Under the pieces are notes generated by a model. The model saw nothing but the letters and a program-made list of their open reading frames with translations, made no database searches and was not told the origin of the DNA. A stretch of 64,000 bases of DNA. It comes from an uncultured Bacteriovoracaceae bacterium. GTDB taxonomy: Bacteria > Bdellovibrionota > Bacteriovoracia > Bacteriovoracales > Bacteriovoracaceae. Where the stretch lies: assembly GCA_950054155.1 (NCBI GenBank), contig CATLOT010000009.1, positions 41,078 through 105,077 on the forward strand. Direction: 5' to 3'. The translations under genes and the position numbers were made by a program. Positions 26,985-36,613 of this stretch are shown here, piece after piece (position 1 is the first letter of the stretch; the number at the start of each line of letters is the position of its first letter).

Positions 26985-27770
26985 ATGAAAGGAAATAAAC
27001 CATTAACTTCTCTCTTGCTCATGTTTGCATTTGGCAGCCTTGTTACAAGTTGCCAACAACAAACATCATCCAAATCTAATTCAGGCTCCTCTGGAAACTC
27101 TGTAACGACAACATCCACAACCGGTTGGACCACAGGAACTTCCACGACAACAGGATCGACGACAGGAACCTCCACTGGTAATTGTGCTTATGGAACCGGC
27201 AATGAAAGTGGAATTTCTGATTCTGGTCAAACCATCGAATACTATAAAATTAATAGCCCGGCCGTTGTCGCTCATGGTGCAAACTACGGCACGATTGTTT
27301 TTAACTCTGCTACCGACCTTCCGGCTTCTTACAATCAAAATATTTTCTTCACGGACTCACGCTTTAATTTAAGAGTCATTCCGAAGTATCAAAGAGGGGG
27401 CACAGACAGTAAGGGTCGCAGTTGTGACTACTACTCACCTCGCCCCTTTACAAAAATGAATATTGGCGTCGTTGTACGCTCTCGTCAAAGTAGTCCTGGT
27501 GTTGGTGACTACTATACCTTCACCGACGTTGATGTGAATTGCCCTTCAAAAGTGAGAGAGTTTCAAGTTCCCTCGACTCCAGATCCTCTTGTTGTTGAAA
27601 TCATGAATGTGGAGTGGGACTACAGCTGTATTGATTACGCTGAACAAGGTTTTGATGATGTCTCGGGAGTTTGTCCCTATGATCGTGTTTGGCTCACTGA
27701 GTGTTATCAGCTAGAGGTCCAATTCGCGACGGATACCACTAAGAATATTCCTGGAACGCGCGCCTATTAG
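26985..27770 (+). CDS. Lipoprotein with Thr/Ser/Gly-rich linker, unknown function
   Basis: 261 residues. Signal peptide with lipobox VTSC (Cys near 23). A low-complexity Thr/Ser/Gly linker spans about residues 30-65, then a C-terminal globular region has several cysteines and Tyr/Asp-rich segments. AAGGATAGG precedes the ATG. It is divergent from the sigma/anti-sigma pair, 104 bases apart, so it is a candidate target of that sigma factor. No family recognised. Confidence 0.8.
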   Translation: MKGNKPLTSLLLMFAFGSLVTSCQQQTSSKSNSGSSGNSVTTTSTTGWTTGTSTTTGSTTGTSTGNCAYGTGNESGISDSGQTIEYYKINSPAVVAHGANYGTIVFNSATDLPASYNQNIFFTDSRFNLRVIPKYQRGGTDSKGRSCDYYSPRPFTKMNIGVVVRSRQSSPGVGDYYTFTDVDVNCPSKVREFQVPSTPDPLVVEIMNVEWDYSCIDYAEQGFDDVSGVCPYDRVWLTECYQLEVQFATDTTKNIPGTRAY

Positions 27771-28759
27771 AGTTTTTTTAAATACTCTTCAAGTTCCACA
27801 ACGATAGTCTCAGCCAAATTTCTTTTATGGGCCTTTGAAACTTCAACAAGAAGACCGGGGCAAGTCAGATTCGCCTCTTGAATCGAAGACCCTAGAATAT
27901 CATAGGCAATCCAAGGCACACCTTTTTGGGCAAACTCTAAACTCATTTCACGACACTTCTTCGCCACTTCTTCTTCAAGGGTGACGGCCTCAAACTTTGC
28001 GCCTTGAGCAATATTCGCGAGGAACTGACCCTCTGGTGGTGTTTTAATAATGCTTCCTATTTCTTTCCCATTAAAATAGAGAGCACGTATTTCTCCGGAA
28101 TAGACCGCCTTTAAGAAAGGCTGTGCGACAACAGGGCCTTCGTATGTTTGCAACTTCTTCTTAAAGAGACCAAGAACCTCTTCCTCTTCTATGGTTGAGT
28201 CAATCTTTTCAACCCCTATCCCTTGAAAGAGATCAAGCGGTTTAAGAATAAGGCCAGAGTAATCACTCTGCTCTTTAAGTTCTCGATAAAAGCTTAGGAA
28301 TGACTCTTGAGAACTTCCCACATAAGTTGCAACAGAATCCTCCCCCTCATAGCAAACCATTTTTTCGTTATGAGCTGCGATGGCTGCCGGGTCGTTAATC
28401 ACGCGAACACCAAACTTCTCTTTTAAGGCCCTGAGCATCCACAAATAGCGCAAGTAGCGACTGTCTAGAGGTGGGTCGATTCTCATGTGAAGAATCATTT
28501 CAGGTGTTATTTTTAGAGTGTGAGACTCTTTTTGAAGAAAGGACTTTAAATAACAGCCGTCTTCCTCAAATTGCCCCTCGAAATCATAGACCTTGAGCCT
28601 TCCCTGTCCTTTATTTTGAAAGAAGAAGTCCTCTTCAAAGAGGAGATAGACCTGACTTCCCCTCTCTTTCAGAGTCAGGGCCAGTTGTAGGGTGCTATCT
28701 TTTTTAAGAGATAATTTTTCGAGGGGATCAAGGAAGAGAATATGGATGTCAGTTGTCAT
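27767..28759 (-). CDS. ATP-grasp ligase, glutathione-synthetase-like
   Basis: 330 residues. The pattern follows GshB: N-terminal ILFLDPLEKL, MRIDPPLD (GshB has MRxDPPxD), INDPAAIAAHNEK, the ATP-grasp Lys in LILKPL, GEIRALYFNGKEIG, and the C-terminal NLTCPGLLVEV (GshB NVTSPTG.xEI). It would join an amino acid or peptide using ATP; glutathione synthesis is plausible, but no gshA is nearby and the Cys replacing Ser/Thr in the C-terminal motif is unusual. No gene symbol assigned. Cytoplasmic. Confidence 0.8.
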   Translation of the reverse strand: MTTDIHILFLDPLEKLSLKKDSTLQLALTLKERGSQVYLLFEEDFFFQNKGQGRLKVYDFEGQFEEDGCYLKSFLQKESHTLKITPEMILHMRIDPPLDSRYLRYLWMLRALKEKFGVRVINDPAAIAAHNEKMVCYEGEDSVATYVGSSQESFLSFYRELKEQSDYSGLILKPLDLFQGIGVEKIDSTIEEEEVLGLFKKKLQTYEGPVVAQPFLKAVYSGEIRALYFNGKEIGSIIKTPPEGQFLANIAQGAKFEAVTLEEEVAKKCREMSLEFAQKGVPWIAYDILGSSIQEANLTCPGLLVEVSKAHKRNLAETIVVELEEYLKKL

Positions 28760-28779
28760 GGCGAGATTATGACAAGATT

Positions 28780-29841
28780 TTAAATATTGTTAAAGAGCCA
28801 CTCACCAAATTTTTGTGTTTTAGGATCAATATCAAGCTTTTTATACTGATCATAAGCGGCTTCGATATGGTTAAAGTACCCCTTGAGGTCGAGATCAAGC
28901 TTCTCTTGCAGCTCTTCAATCCTGCTGCCCTTATCTTCATAAGTCATAAAGGCTGCCATAGAGGCATTATTCCAAGGCCGCTTTAAAGGAAAACAGTTGG
29001 TGAGGTTTTCTCTTGCACAAAATTCTTTCACTCGGGGAAAGAGGACTTCTTCAAGATAGTTTTGGCGTAATTTTTCGAGAGTTTCTTTGTCTTTTACATC
29101 CTTTTCTTTAAGAAACTCATTGAACAATCGGACTTCGCTAGCAAAGGTCGCGCTCAGAGCCGCGTTTTTTGCCCTCTCATCAATTCTTACCTTTTTTTCA
29201 CTCTCTGATAGGTTGTAATATTCAAAGGCCATTAAACGGCTAAAATGATTCGCTAACGCTTCATTGAGAGAAACTTCATCCTTAGCAAAGAAAATCGTAT
29301 GAAAGAGTTCATGAAAGATCATCTCAGTGAGGGCGAAGTCTTCAAAATAAAAAAAGCTTGAAAGAATCTTATCCTCAAAATAGCCAAGCGTAGAATAGGC
29401 ATAGACTGGCCTCACATGGGTTTCATAGTTTTGGCCCTCTAACTCTGTAGCATGATCATGAGCTTTCTCTTTTGAAAAGAAACCTAAATAGGGAAAGCAG
29501 CCCATGAAGGGAAAGCAATTATCAATGGCCTTAATCTCGCTGTAGGGACTCGCAATCACTAAATGAGTAACAGCTTTTGACTCGAGAAGAGTCGTCTCAC
29601 TATAAATTCCCGTCGCAGGTCTCCCCCAATATTGATAAAAATAAGCCTTCAGCTCTTCAATCTTCTTAATCTTCTCTTTATTTTCCTGGGAAACGTCAGA
29701 ATCTTTAAGGACTTCAGCATTTGGTCTGGCACTATTTAAAAGAGAGACCTGGCCCCAGCCTTGATCCCATAAGTAACTGACCTTGGCGCATCCACTGAGA
29801 CTTAAAAGAGAAAAGACAAGAAGAGGTCTTAGAGAAACCAT
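28780..29841 (-). CDS. Lipoprotein, putative zinc aminopeptidase (PF10023 type)
   Basis: 353 residues. Lipobox LSGC (Cys 18). The GWGQVSLL segment after the Cys, the YSTLGYFEDKILSSF segment and the zinc motif HELFH (about 177-181) with a downstream Glu (NEALANHF) fit the putative aminopeptidase family of Gram-negative lipoproteins. Predicted periplasmic. The start overlaps the end of the beta-barrel gene by 13 bp, so the two are coupled. Confidence 0.85.
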   Translation of the reverse strand: MVSLRPLLVFSLLSLSGCAKVSYLWDQGWGQVSLLNSARPNAEVLKDSDVSQENKEKIKKIEELKAYFYQYWGRPATGIYSETTLLESKAVTHLVIASPYSEIKAIDNCFPFMGCFPYLGFFSKEKAHDHATELEGQNYETHVRPVYAYSTLGYFEDKILSSFFYFEDFALTEMIFHELFHTIFFAKDEVSLNEALANHFSRLMAFEYYNLSESEKKVRIDERAKNAALSATFASEVRLFNEFLKEKDVKDKETLEKLRQNYLEEVLFPRVKEFCARENLTNCFPLKRPWNNASMAAFMTYEDKGSRIEELQEKLDLDLKGYFNHIEAAYDQYKKLDIDPKTQKFGEWLFNNI

Positions 29842-30455
29842 GAGAAGCCTATTGTATACCGAACATTATCTTGGGCTCGGTCAAATTCAAAGGCCTTAAA
29901 AATAGTTTTTACAGAACCTCGAAGTGAAATTGTCCTCGTGAGCTTCAATTCTAAATTGAAGCTGCCAAACACAGAATCATCACGAAGCTTCGAAGGAGTG
30001 TCACTGACATCAAAAATATTGCCAGTCGTATTGTTGCGAAAGGTAGCGGTTGTGCTGTCTTTAATAAATTGTCGAGCGTAACCAAGACTAATGCTGGGAC
30101 GAAAGCGTGCTTTTCGAGAAGCGAAGGCCTGACGAATCCCTAAACCGTAGCTGTAGACAAGAACATTATTTTCCTGTGCGATGAGATCATAAGTAGAATC
30201 AATGGCAATTGTATTGCTCTCTGAAGTAATCGTTTCGGTTTGAGAGTAATTCAACTCTATTGCTGTCAGATTAAAGAGATAGAGAGCGATCGAGCCACCA
30301 AAAGTCGTTGCTTTGATTTCATCAGAGCGGTCAGCCCCGTATTTTTGAGTACTTAAACCATATTCTCCATTGAGCTCAATAAGAGCGTGGGCCCCATTGG
30401 ACAAGAGAAGAATAAGTAAAGTGAAGAAGATCTTTATCCTTTTCATCTTCTTCAT
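29829..30455 (-). CDS. Small outer-membrane beta-barrel protein
   Basis: 208 residues (or 205 from the second ATG). Signal peptide (IKIFFTLLILLLSNGAHA). The mature protein is a series of amphipathic strands (GEYGLSTQKYGA, TFGGSIALYLFNLTAIELNYS, SFNLELKLTRTISLRGSV) ending YTIGFSWFL, so an aromatic-rich barrel end. It resembles OmpW/OmpA-like small barrels. Overlaps the aminopeptidase gene by 13 bp. Confidence 0.8.
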   Translation of the reverse strand: MKKMKRIKIFFTLLILLLSNGAHALIELNGEYGLSTQKYGADRSDEIKATTFGGSIALYLFNLTAIELNYSQTETITSESNTIAIDSTYDLIAQENNVLVYSYGLGIRQAFASRKARFRPSISLGYARQFIKDSTTATFRNNTTGNIFDVSDTPSKLRDDSVFGSFNLELKLTRTISLRGSVKTIFKAFEFDRAQDNVRYTIGFSWFL

Positions 30456-30479
30456 CTTACCTTGAAGCTAAAGGCCGCA

Positions 30480-30507
30480 TAAAAAAAGGGAGGTTTTTAC
30501 CTCCCTT
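30480..30507 (-). terminator. Terminator of miaB
   Basis: On the minus strand stem GGGAGGT/ACCTCCC with a 4-base loop followed by seven T, about 30 bases past the miaB stop and upstream of the beta-barrel gene. Confidence 0.85.
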
Positions 30508-30533
30508 CTCTACTCTAACTATCTGATTTTACA

Positions 30534-32009
30534 TTAAAAACGCGGAGTATCTGCAGGAATTCTTCGTCCATGCACCTTGAGAAGTTTCCCTTGGCAACTG
30601 AATGCTGTTGCCGAAGTCACTTCAAGATCAACCCAATGCCACTGAAGATCTTGTTCAGCAACTTCAGGTTCAAAGTGAACAATGCGCATACAATTCGTTC
30701 TTCCTTTCCACTTCTTGATGCCACCTTTAAATCCATGACCATCAACGAGAACAGTAAAGCGCTTGCCAACTAGAGTTTGGCGTATCTTTTCTTGAATCTG
30801 AGTTTGATGGGCCTGAATTTCACGAAGACGGGCACCACGAATATCATCTGTCAGAGAATCTTCCATGCGTGAAGCTCTCGTCTTAGATCTTTTTGAATAA
30901 GCGTAAGAATAAATGAAGTCGTATTGAGCCGCAGTAAGAAGATCAAGAGTTCCTTGATGTTCTTCTTCAGTCTCATTAACAAAGCCCGCGATAATATCCG
31001 TACTGAGGACGATATCAGGTTTTGCTTTTCTTAATTTTTCTAAAAGCCCAAGGTAATGCTCTACCGTGTACTCCCTTCGCATTCTCTTTAAGCAACTCGT
31101 TGATCCCGATTGAACAGGAAGATGGAGATGACGAGAAAGTTTCTTCGCTTCACCATGAACCGCAATCAGTTCATCACTGACGTCATAGGGGTGACTGGTG
31201 GTGTAGCGGATAAGCTCAAGGCCATCAATTTTATCAAGCTCCGTAATCAACTGACCAAGAGATTCACCATTTTCTTTACCGTAAGAGTTAACGTTTTGAC
31301 CAAGAAGAGTGACCTCTTGAATGCCCTGGTATTCAACGAGCTTACGAATATCATCAACGACTTCTTGAAGACGACGTGATTTCTCTTTTCCTCTGGTAAA
31401 AGGAACAATGCAATAGCTACAAACTTTGTTACAGCCTTTAATTATATTCACGAAGGCTTGAGGTGAGCCGTGAGTTACTTTTGTTTCAATGGAAAAGTTT
31501 TGTGAACGATCCCATGTATTGATAGCGAAGGGATCTTCTCCCGCATAACTGCGGTAAACGAGTTCATTAATCGTATCAATGACATCGGTCCCAAAAGAAA
31601 AGTCGAGATGACCATACTTCTTGATAAGTTCCTTACCTTCCGTTTGAGCGACACAGCCCCCTACTCCAACTTTCACATTCGGATTTTTCTTCTTCAAATG
31701 CTGAGTATCCCCCAGTTTTGAGTAGAACTTTTGATTTGAAAGGTCACGAATAGCACAGGTATTAAAGAGAACAAGATCAGCTTCATCTTGCTTATCCGTC
31801 TTCTTAAAGTTCAGTCCTTCAAGGTGAGAAAGAACTCGCTCTGTGTCATGGTAATTCATCTGACAGCCAAAAGTATGCATCCACACTTTTCTCTCTGGGA
31901 ATTCAAGTTCCCCGACTTTTACTGTCTTCTTTCCGGTTTCTGGGTCAACAACCCATTGCTCTTGAGGTAGCTCACTATTGCGGGAGCCAAGTCCTGTCGA
32001 AGCCGTCAT
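30534..32009 (-). CDS. miaB: tRNA-2-methylthio-N6-dimethylallyladenosine synthase
   Basis: 491 residues. N-terminal UPF0004 domain with its three cluster cysteines (TFGCQMN, NTCAIRD, GGCVAQ), radical SAM CxxxCxxC (CNKVCSYC) and a C-terminal TRAM domain. It adds the methylthio group to i6A37 of tRNAs reading UNN codons. About 40 residues precede the conserved WMHTFGC start, a longer N-terminus than E. coli MiaB. Flanked by a terminator. Confidence 0.95.
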   Translation of the reverse strand: MTASTGLGSRNSELPQEQWVVDPETGKKTVKVGELEFPERKVWMHTFGCQMNYHDTERVLSHLEGLNFKKTDKQDEADLVLFNTCAIRDLSNQKFYSKLGDTQHLKKKNPNVKVGVGGCVAQTEGKELIKKYGHLDFSFGTDVIDTINELVYRSYAGEDPFAINTWDRSQNFSIETKVTHGSPQAFVNIIKGCNKVCSYCIVPFTRGKEKSRRLQEVVDDIRKLVEYQGIQEVTLLGQNVNSYGKENGESLGQLITELDKIDGLELIRYTTSHPYDVSDELIAVHGEAKKLSRHLHLPVQSGSTSCLKRMRREYTVEHYLGLLEKLRKAKPDIVLSTDIIAGFVNETEEEHQGTLDLLTAAQYDFIYSYAYSKRSKTRASRMEDSLTDDIRGARLREIQAHQTQIQEKIRQTLVGKRFTVLVDGHGFKGGIKKWKGRTNCMRIVHFEPEVAEQDLQWHWVDLEVTSATAFSCQGKLLKVHGRRIPADTPRF

Positions 32010-32433
32010 AAAGTATCTCCATTAAAAAGGTTTACAACGACGAATTTCTCGTAGTTTGATGCGTGCCAAACTAACAATTCCGAGCATTCTTGGCAACTTT
32101 CTCATTTGCTTTCTAAGCCTTCCTAAATTCTTTCCAAGGGGTAAGGTCGGACCCCCTCAAAAGCCAAAAGCCCACGAGAGCTCCTCTCCCAACACTTTAG
32201 CTCATGAAAGACCCCTAAGTATCTAATATTACATGGAAAAATTACTCGAAAATCTGGAGGAAACGAGGAAATAACAAGGGCCCCTTTTGGGGCCCGCAGT
32301 ATTGGAAAAGTAAAAAATTATAATGGCGAAACGGTACACAAGCGAAGCTTGTGCTTCGTTCCCTCCTTCTTTTCCAATAAAAAGGCCTCCCATAAGGGAG
32401 GCCTTCATTTCATCTCACTCTAAAGTGTGTAGA
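32010..32433. other. Intergenic region with GC-rich palindrome and small stem-loops
   Basis: 424 bases between miaB and the histone-like gene; no convincing gene. It contains the miaB promoter zone, a perfect palindromic hairpin GGGCCCC-TTTT-GGGGCCC (32278-32295), a small ACAAGC/GCTTGT stem near 32338-32352 and the histone-gene terminator. On the minus strand the GC palindrome is followed by TTGTTATTT, a weak terminator tail. Confidence 0.5.
32377..32406 (-). terminator. Terminator of the histone-like gene
   Basis: On the minus strand a perfect 10-bp stem AAGGCCTCCC/GGGAGGCCTT with a 4-base loop and five T, about 28 bases after the stop. Confidence 0.9.
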
Positions 32434-32820
32434 TTACTTTTTCTTTTTAGCAACTTTCTTCTTAGTAGCTTTTTTAGCTACTTTCTTCTTAGTTGCTTTC
32501 TTAGCTACTTTCTTCTTTGTAGCTTTCTTAGCTACTTTTTTCTTAGCAGCTTTCTTTTTTGTAGCTTTTTTAGCTACTTTTTTCTTAGTAGCTTTCTTTT
32601 TTGTAGCTTTCTTAGCTACTTTTTTCTTAGCTACTTTCTTTTTAGTAGCTTTTTTCTTAGCTACCTTTTTCTTAGTAGCTTTTTTAGCTACTTTCTTTTT
32701 AGTAGCTTTTTTCTTAGCTACTTTTTTCTTAGTAGCTTTCTTTGCAGTTTTCTTAGCTACCTTCTTCTTCGTTGCTTTCTTTGCTACTTTCTTTTTAGTA
32801 GCTTTTTTCTTAACAGCCAT
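32434..32820 (-). CDS. Histone-H1-like Lys/Ala-rich repeat protein
   Basis: 128 residues made almost only of Lys, Ala, Val and Thr in tandem units of the type KKVAKKA and TKKK. It resembles eukaryotic H1 tails and the bacterial H1-like proteins (for example chlamydial Hc2), which bind and compact DNA by charge. There is no globular domain. The repeats are also visible at DNA level, so length variation by slippage is likely. CAGGAGG precedes the ATG and a good promoter lies upstream; monocistronic with a strong terminator. The Ser/Phe/Leu frame on the opposite strand is a shadow of the repeats. Confidence 0.9.
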   Translation of the reverse strand: MAVKKKATKKKVAKKATKKKVAKKTAKKATKKKVAKKKATKKKVAKKATKKKVAKKKATKKKVAKKKVAKKATKKKATKKKVAKKATKKKAAKKKVAKKATKKKVAKKATKKKVAKKATKKKVAKKKK

Positions 32821-32852
32821 TTGACGTCCTCCTGGTTGTAATACCTATTTAA

Positions 32853-32881
32853 AGAATAAACACAAATTTGTTTTAACGCAA
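32853..32881 (-). promoter_or_regulatory. Probable promoter of the histone-like gene
   Basis: On the minus strand TTGCGT (32881-32876), 17 bases, TATTCT (32858-32853). The leader would be about 25 bases and include the CAGGAGG site. Confidence 0.5.
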
Positions 32882-33201
32882 ACAAAAATGTCACGATATT
32901 CCAAGCTTAGGTGTTTTCTCTTTTTCGCCACAATCAAAACTTTTCTTTAACTTTAATTAAAGTTTTTTCAAAAGTGTCCGGTGACTAAAACAACGAATCG
33001 TCGATAAACACTAAAGGTTCAACGTTTTTTTTCCTTTAAAAAAAACTTTCAAGAAGGGATAAAAAATCAAAAAAAAAGGCCAATTCCTTTTGAGAATTGA
33101 CCTTATTTTTAGAGAAAAAAAAGCTTATTTTTCTATGTAAAAATGCCCACTTTTTAAGATTTAAAGGAAAAAAGTGTCACTTTTTGTACTCTTCAAGTGG
33201 C
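32882..33201. other. AT-rich intergenic region between clpA and the histone-like gene
   Basis: 320 bases without a gene. It holds the clpA terminator and A/T-rich tracts. A near-repeat CCACTTTTT / TCACTTTTT occurs at 33149-33157 and 33177-33185. Nothing else supported. Confidence 0.5.
33069..33106 (-). terminator. Terminator of clpS-clpA
   Basis: On the minus strand an 11-position stem with one mismatch (AAGGTCAATTC / GAATTGGCCTT), a 7-base loop and nine T, about 95 bases past the clpA stop. Confidence 0.8.
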
Positions 33202-35598
33202 CTATGCAGGCTCAAGTTCCTTGTTTTCAACGTACTCAAAAGCGATAGATTTCTTGCCTTCACCTTCTTTTAAAACCACTCGTACGGTTCCGCCTTTCTC
33301 TAATTTTCCAAAGAGAATTTCCTGAGAAAGTGGTCGCTTTAATTCGTTATCCACGATTCTTGCAATAGGACGTGCCCCCATTTTTGGGTCATATCCCGTC
33401 TCTGCCATCCATTCTTTTACCTCTTGAGAGACATCAAGATGAACATTCTTTTTCACAAGCTTCGCTTCAAGCTCTGCAAGGAACTTTTCAACAATCTGGA
33501 CGATAAAGTCATTTCCTAACTTATTAAAGTGAATGATTCCATCGAGTCTATTTCTAAATTCTGGTGTAAAGAAGTTCTTAAGAGCTTGATCTCTCTTATG
33601 TGTTGCTTCTCTGGCCAATGAGCCAGACAGACCAATTGATCCCCCTTCCATTTCCTTAGCACCAGCATTTGTTGTCATAATGATCACAACATTTCTAAAG
33701 TCAGTTGTTCTCCCCTGACTATCTGTCAGGCGACCATTATCCATGACCTGAAGAAGGACATTATAGATATCAGGATGCGCCTTTTCGATTTCATCAAGGA
33801 GGAGGATACAATGAGGATTCTTTTTGATCGCATCGGTAAGAAGCCCGCCTTGATCATAACCCACATATCCGGGAGGAGCTCCAAGAAGCTTACTGACAGC
33901 ATGCTTCTCCATGTACTCAGACATATCAATTCTCTCTAGATGACTATCGAGATTGAAAGCGAGTTGGCGAGCAAGCTCAGTTTTACCAACACCAGTCGGG
34001 CCACTGAAGAGAAAACTCGCCATTGGCTTATCTTCTGAGCCAAGGCCACTTCGCGAGAGAAGAATAGCGTCAGATACTTTTTTAACAGCATCATCTTGCC
34101 CATAAATAGTCATCATCAGATTATTTTTGAGATCTTTTAGTTTAGTCTTCTCATCTCCGGCCACATTGAGCTTAGGAATCTTCGCAAGTTTGGCGACAAT
34201 ACTCTCCACATCTTTCTTTGTAATTTTAGATCGCTTATTGGCAAGCAACTGAGTGTACGCTCCGGCCTCATCAATGACATCAATCGCTTTATCAGGATTT
34301 TTACGATCCGTAATATAACGTGAGGAAAGATCAACAGCTGCCTTAAGGACACTATTTGAGTAAGTCACTCCATGGTGCTCTTCAAATTTTGGCCTGAGAC
34401 CTTGAAGAATCTTAAAAGTATCTTCAAGGGAGGGCTCTTCAACATCAATTTTTTGAAAACGACGGCTAAAGGCTGAATCCTTTTCAATAAATTTCCTATA
34501 TTCTTCATGGGTCGTTGAACCGAGTACACGAATACGACCAGAGGTAAGAGATGGTTTCAAGAGATTTGAAGCATCCATACTACCACCGGCAGTGGCACCA
34601 GCTCCCATGACGGTGTGGATCTCATCGATAAAGAGGATAGGCTGCTTTCCGATTTCACCAAGGGCAGTAAGATCTTTGACCACTCCTTTCAATCGTTGTT
34701 CAAAATCTCCGCGAAATTTTGCTCCAGCAAGAAGTGAGGCCATATCAAGACTATAAACAGTTGTGTCCTCTAAAACCTCTGGAACTTCACCTTGATCAAT
34801 ACAATAAGCCAGTCCCTCTGCAATTGCTGTCTTACCAACACCGGCCTCTCCAACAAGAAGCGGATTATTCTTTCGACGACGACAAAGCACCTGGATGATT
34901 CGGCGAATCTCTTCCTCTCTTCCAATGACGGGATCAATCTTTTGCTTTGCTGCTAATTCATTGAGATTGAGAGCAAATTGCTCAAGGAATTTATACTTAG
35001 GTGACTTCCCTTTTCCCTCTGAGGCAATCTCAGCATACTCTTCACCGGTTTCAGGATCAATTTGAGTGGTTAGCTCCTCTTCACTGGTTTCCGGCTTATC
35101 AATGCCATGGCTGACGTACTTAACGACATCAAAGCGCTCTATGCCTCGCTTTTGAAGAGTATAAAGAGCAAAACTCTCCTTCTCTTGAAACATTGCCACG
35201 AGGAGATTAATTCCTCGAATATGGCGCTTACCTGACGACTGCACATGAATCGCAGCTCTTTGAATAACTCTTTGTAGACTTAAGCTAATTTCTGGCTGGT
35301 AAACAATGCCCGACTCCTTGGCGAGACGGCGCAACTCTTCATCGACGAATTGCTTTTGGCTTAATTCTTCAACTTCGGCTTCCGTCAAAATACTAAAGTT
35401 CTCTTTCGTATCGAGAAAGTCCTCTAGTTCCTGACGAATCTCTTGCGGGTTGCCTTCACAATTCTTAATAACTTCTACGACTTGATCATCATCAAGCATA
35501 GAGAGAAGCATGGCCTCTAAGGTTAAATACTCATGTTTGAGCTCATTGGCTTTTTTAATAGCGCCATTAATAATGACTTCAAGCTTTTTGGACATCAT
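33202..35598 (-). CDS. clpA: ClpA, ATPase subunit of ClpAP protease
   Basis: 798 residues. N-terminal Clp-N repeat domain, D1 AAA+ (GEAGVGKT), D2 AAA+ (GPTGVGKT), no ClpB-type middle coiled coil, and the ClpP-docking loop with Ile-Gly-Leu (GSIGLSG). It unfolds substrates, including N-degron proteins delivered by ClpS, for ClpP. A segment of about 45 acidic residues follows the N domain ([20 protein letters not shown]). It starts 12 bases after clpS and is followed by a terminator. Confidence 0.97.
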   Translation of the reverse strand: MMSKKLEVIINGAIKKANELKHEYLTLEAMLLSMLDDDQVVEVIKNCEGNPQEIRQELEDFLDTKENFSILTEAEVEELSQKQFVDEELRRLAKESGIVYQPEISLSLQRVIQRAAIHVQSSGKRHIRGINLLVAMFQEKESFALYTLQKRGIERFDVVKYVSHGIDKPETSEEELTTQIDPETGEEYAEIASEGKGKSPKYKFLEQFALNLNELAAKQKIDPVIGREEEIRRIIQVLCRRRKNNPLLVGEAGVGKTAIAEGLAYCIDQGEVPEVLEDTTVYSLDMASLLAGAKFRGDFEQRLKGVVKDLTALGEIGKQPILFIDEIHTVMGAGATAGGSMDASNLLKPSLTSGRIRVLGSTTHEEYRKFIEKDSAFSRRFQKIDVEEPSLEDTFKILQGLRPKFEEHHGVTYSNSVLKAAVDLSSRYITDRKNPDKAIDVIDEAGAYTQLLANKRSKITKKDVESIVAKLAKIPKLNVAGDEKTKLKDLKNNLMMTIYGQDDAVKKVSDAILLSRSGLGSEDKPMASFLFSGPTGVGKTELARQLAFNLDSHLERIDMSEYMEKHAVSKLLGAPPGYVGYDQGGLLTDAIKKNPHCILLLDEIEKAHPDIYNVLLQVMDNGRLTDSQGRTTDFRNVVIIMTTNAGAKEMEGGSIGLSGSLAREATHKRDQALKNFFTPEFRNRLDGIIHFNKLGNDFIVQIVEKFLAELEAKLVKKNVHLDVSQEVKEWMAETGYDPKMGARPIARIVDNELKRPLSQEILFGKLEKGGTVRVVLKEGEGKKSIAFEYVENKELEPA

Positions 35599-35610
35599 AA
35601 CTAAATCCTT

Positions 35611-35970
35611 TTATTCAGGTTCGATGCTGCACTTTAAAGGGTGACCATTTTCCTTTGCTTCCTGTGCGACCTTGGCGACTTTACTCTCAGCCACTTCATA
35701 GGTGAACACGCCACAAATTCCAACTCCCTCGTTGTGAACTTTCAGCATAATTCCTTGGGCGTCCTCAATAGACTTACCAAAGTGTTTTTGGAGAACATAA
35801 ACGACAAACTCCATCGTAGTGTAATCATCGTTATGAAGAAGAACCTTATATAAGCGTGGTTTTTTGACTTTCGCCTTAATGATCGTCGCAACACCACTGC
35901 CTTCTTCGTGATCCTCTTCTCCACTAAAGATGGGCTCGTTAAAATCAAAGTCAAGGTTGTCAAAATTCAT
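35611..35970 (-). CDS. clpS: ClpS, adaptor of ClpA
   Basis: 119 residues. The core [18 protein letters not shown] and the C-terminal [13 protein letters not shown] segment are the standard ClpS fold; His and Asp/Asn residues of the N-degron pocket are in place. The first 38 residues are an acidic flexible extension. It delivers proteins with bulky N-terminal residues to ClpAP. First gene of the clpS-clpA operon. Confidence 0.96.
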   Translation of the reverse strand: MNFDNLDFDFNEPIFSGEEDHEEGSGVATIIKAKVKKPRLYKVLLHNDDYTTMEFVVYVLQKHFGKSIEDAQGIMLKVHNEGVGICGVFTYEVAESKVAKVAQEAKENGHPLKCSIEPE

Positions 35971-36090
35971 AGGTGTCTAACTCCAATCACTGTCTATACA
36001 TTATTATTTTAGCTGATTTCTTACGATTGAGGTAGACTGTCTAATGGACTAAGCACTTTAAATACATGAAATCACAAAAAAGGAGGGCCT

Positions 36091-36609
36091 GTGAGTCTAT
36101 GGAATAAGTTTAAAGAAAGCCTGAGTGGAATACGCTCTGAGAGCTTCTCTAGCCGCCTCCATCAGAAAATAAACGAAAGCTTTCCCCAATATGAGGAAGA
36201 CTTCCACCTCAAGGCAGCCTGCTTGTCAGGCCTTATGGCGAGAGTTGCCTATGCTGATATGAATATTTGTACCAAAGAAGAGCAGATTATTACTCACTCT
36301 CTAAAAACGTGGTTGGAGATGAGTGAGGAAGACTCTCTTCGACTTGCAAAACTTTGCCTTGATGAAGTCAAAGATCTTGCTGGCGTTGAAAATCATCTTT
36401 ATTGCCTTCCCCTAAGAGAGACACTTCCTGAAGAGGAGCGTTTTAAAATTTTAGAGACTCTCTTTGCTATTGCCGCTGCTGATGAAAATATCGAGAATCA
36501 CGAAAATGAAGAAATTCGTAATATTCAAAAGGGTCTTCTTCTCGAGCACCATCACTTTGTCGCTGCGAGAGCTCAGGTTATAAAGTATCTCGGCTCCCTC
36601 AAGTCTTAG
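36091..36609 (+). CDS. TerB-like protein
   Basis: 172 residues from a GTG start with AAGGAGGG upstream. Helical and acidic; the repeats LMARVAYADMNICTKEEQII (about 47-66) and LFAIAAADENIENHENEEI (about 129-147) match the two metal-site-like motifs of TerB/TerB-like domains. TerB proteins occur in tellurite-resistance and stress systems and in many housekeeping contexts; no other ter genes are here. Divergent from clpS. Ends 4 bases before the convergent gene. Confidence 0.75.
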   Translation: MSLWNKFKESLSGIRSESFSSRLHQKINESFPQYEEDFHLKAACLSGLMARVAYADMNICTKEEQIITHSLKTWLEMSEEDSLRLAKLCLDEVKDLAGVENHLYCLPLRETLPEEERFKILETLFAIAAADENIENHENEEIRNIQKGLLLEHHHFVAARAQVIKYLGSLKS

Positions 36610-36613
36610 CTTT

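Noticed and set aside
32323..32841. A 172-codon plus-strand frame rich in Ser, Phe and Leu across the histone-like gene
   Set aside because: It is the reverse reading of the Lys/Ala repeats, runs through the terminator and has no ribosome-binding site.
36091..36609. A tellurite-resistance operon
   Set aside because: Only a single TerB-like gene is present; no terC, terD or terZ neighbours.
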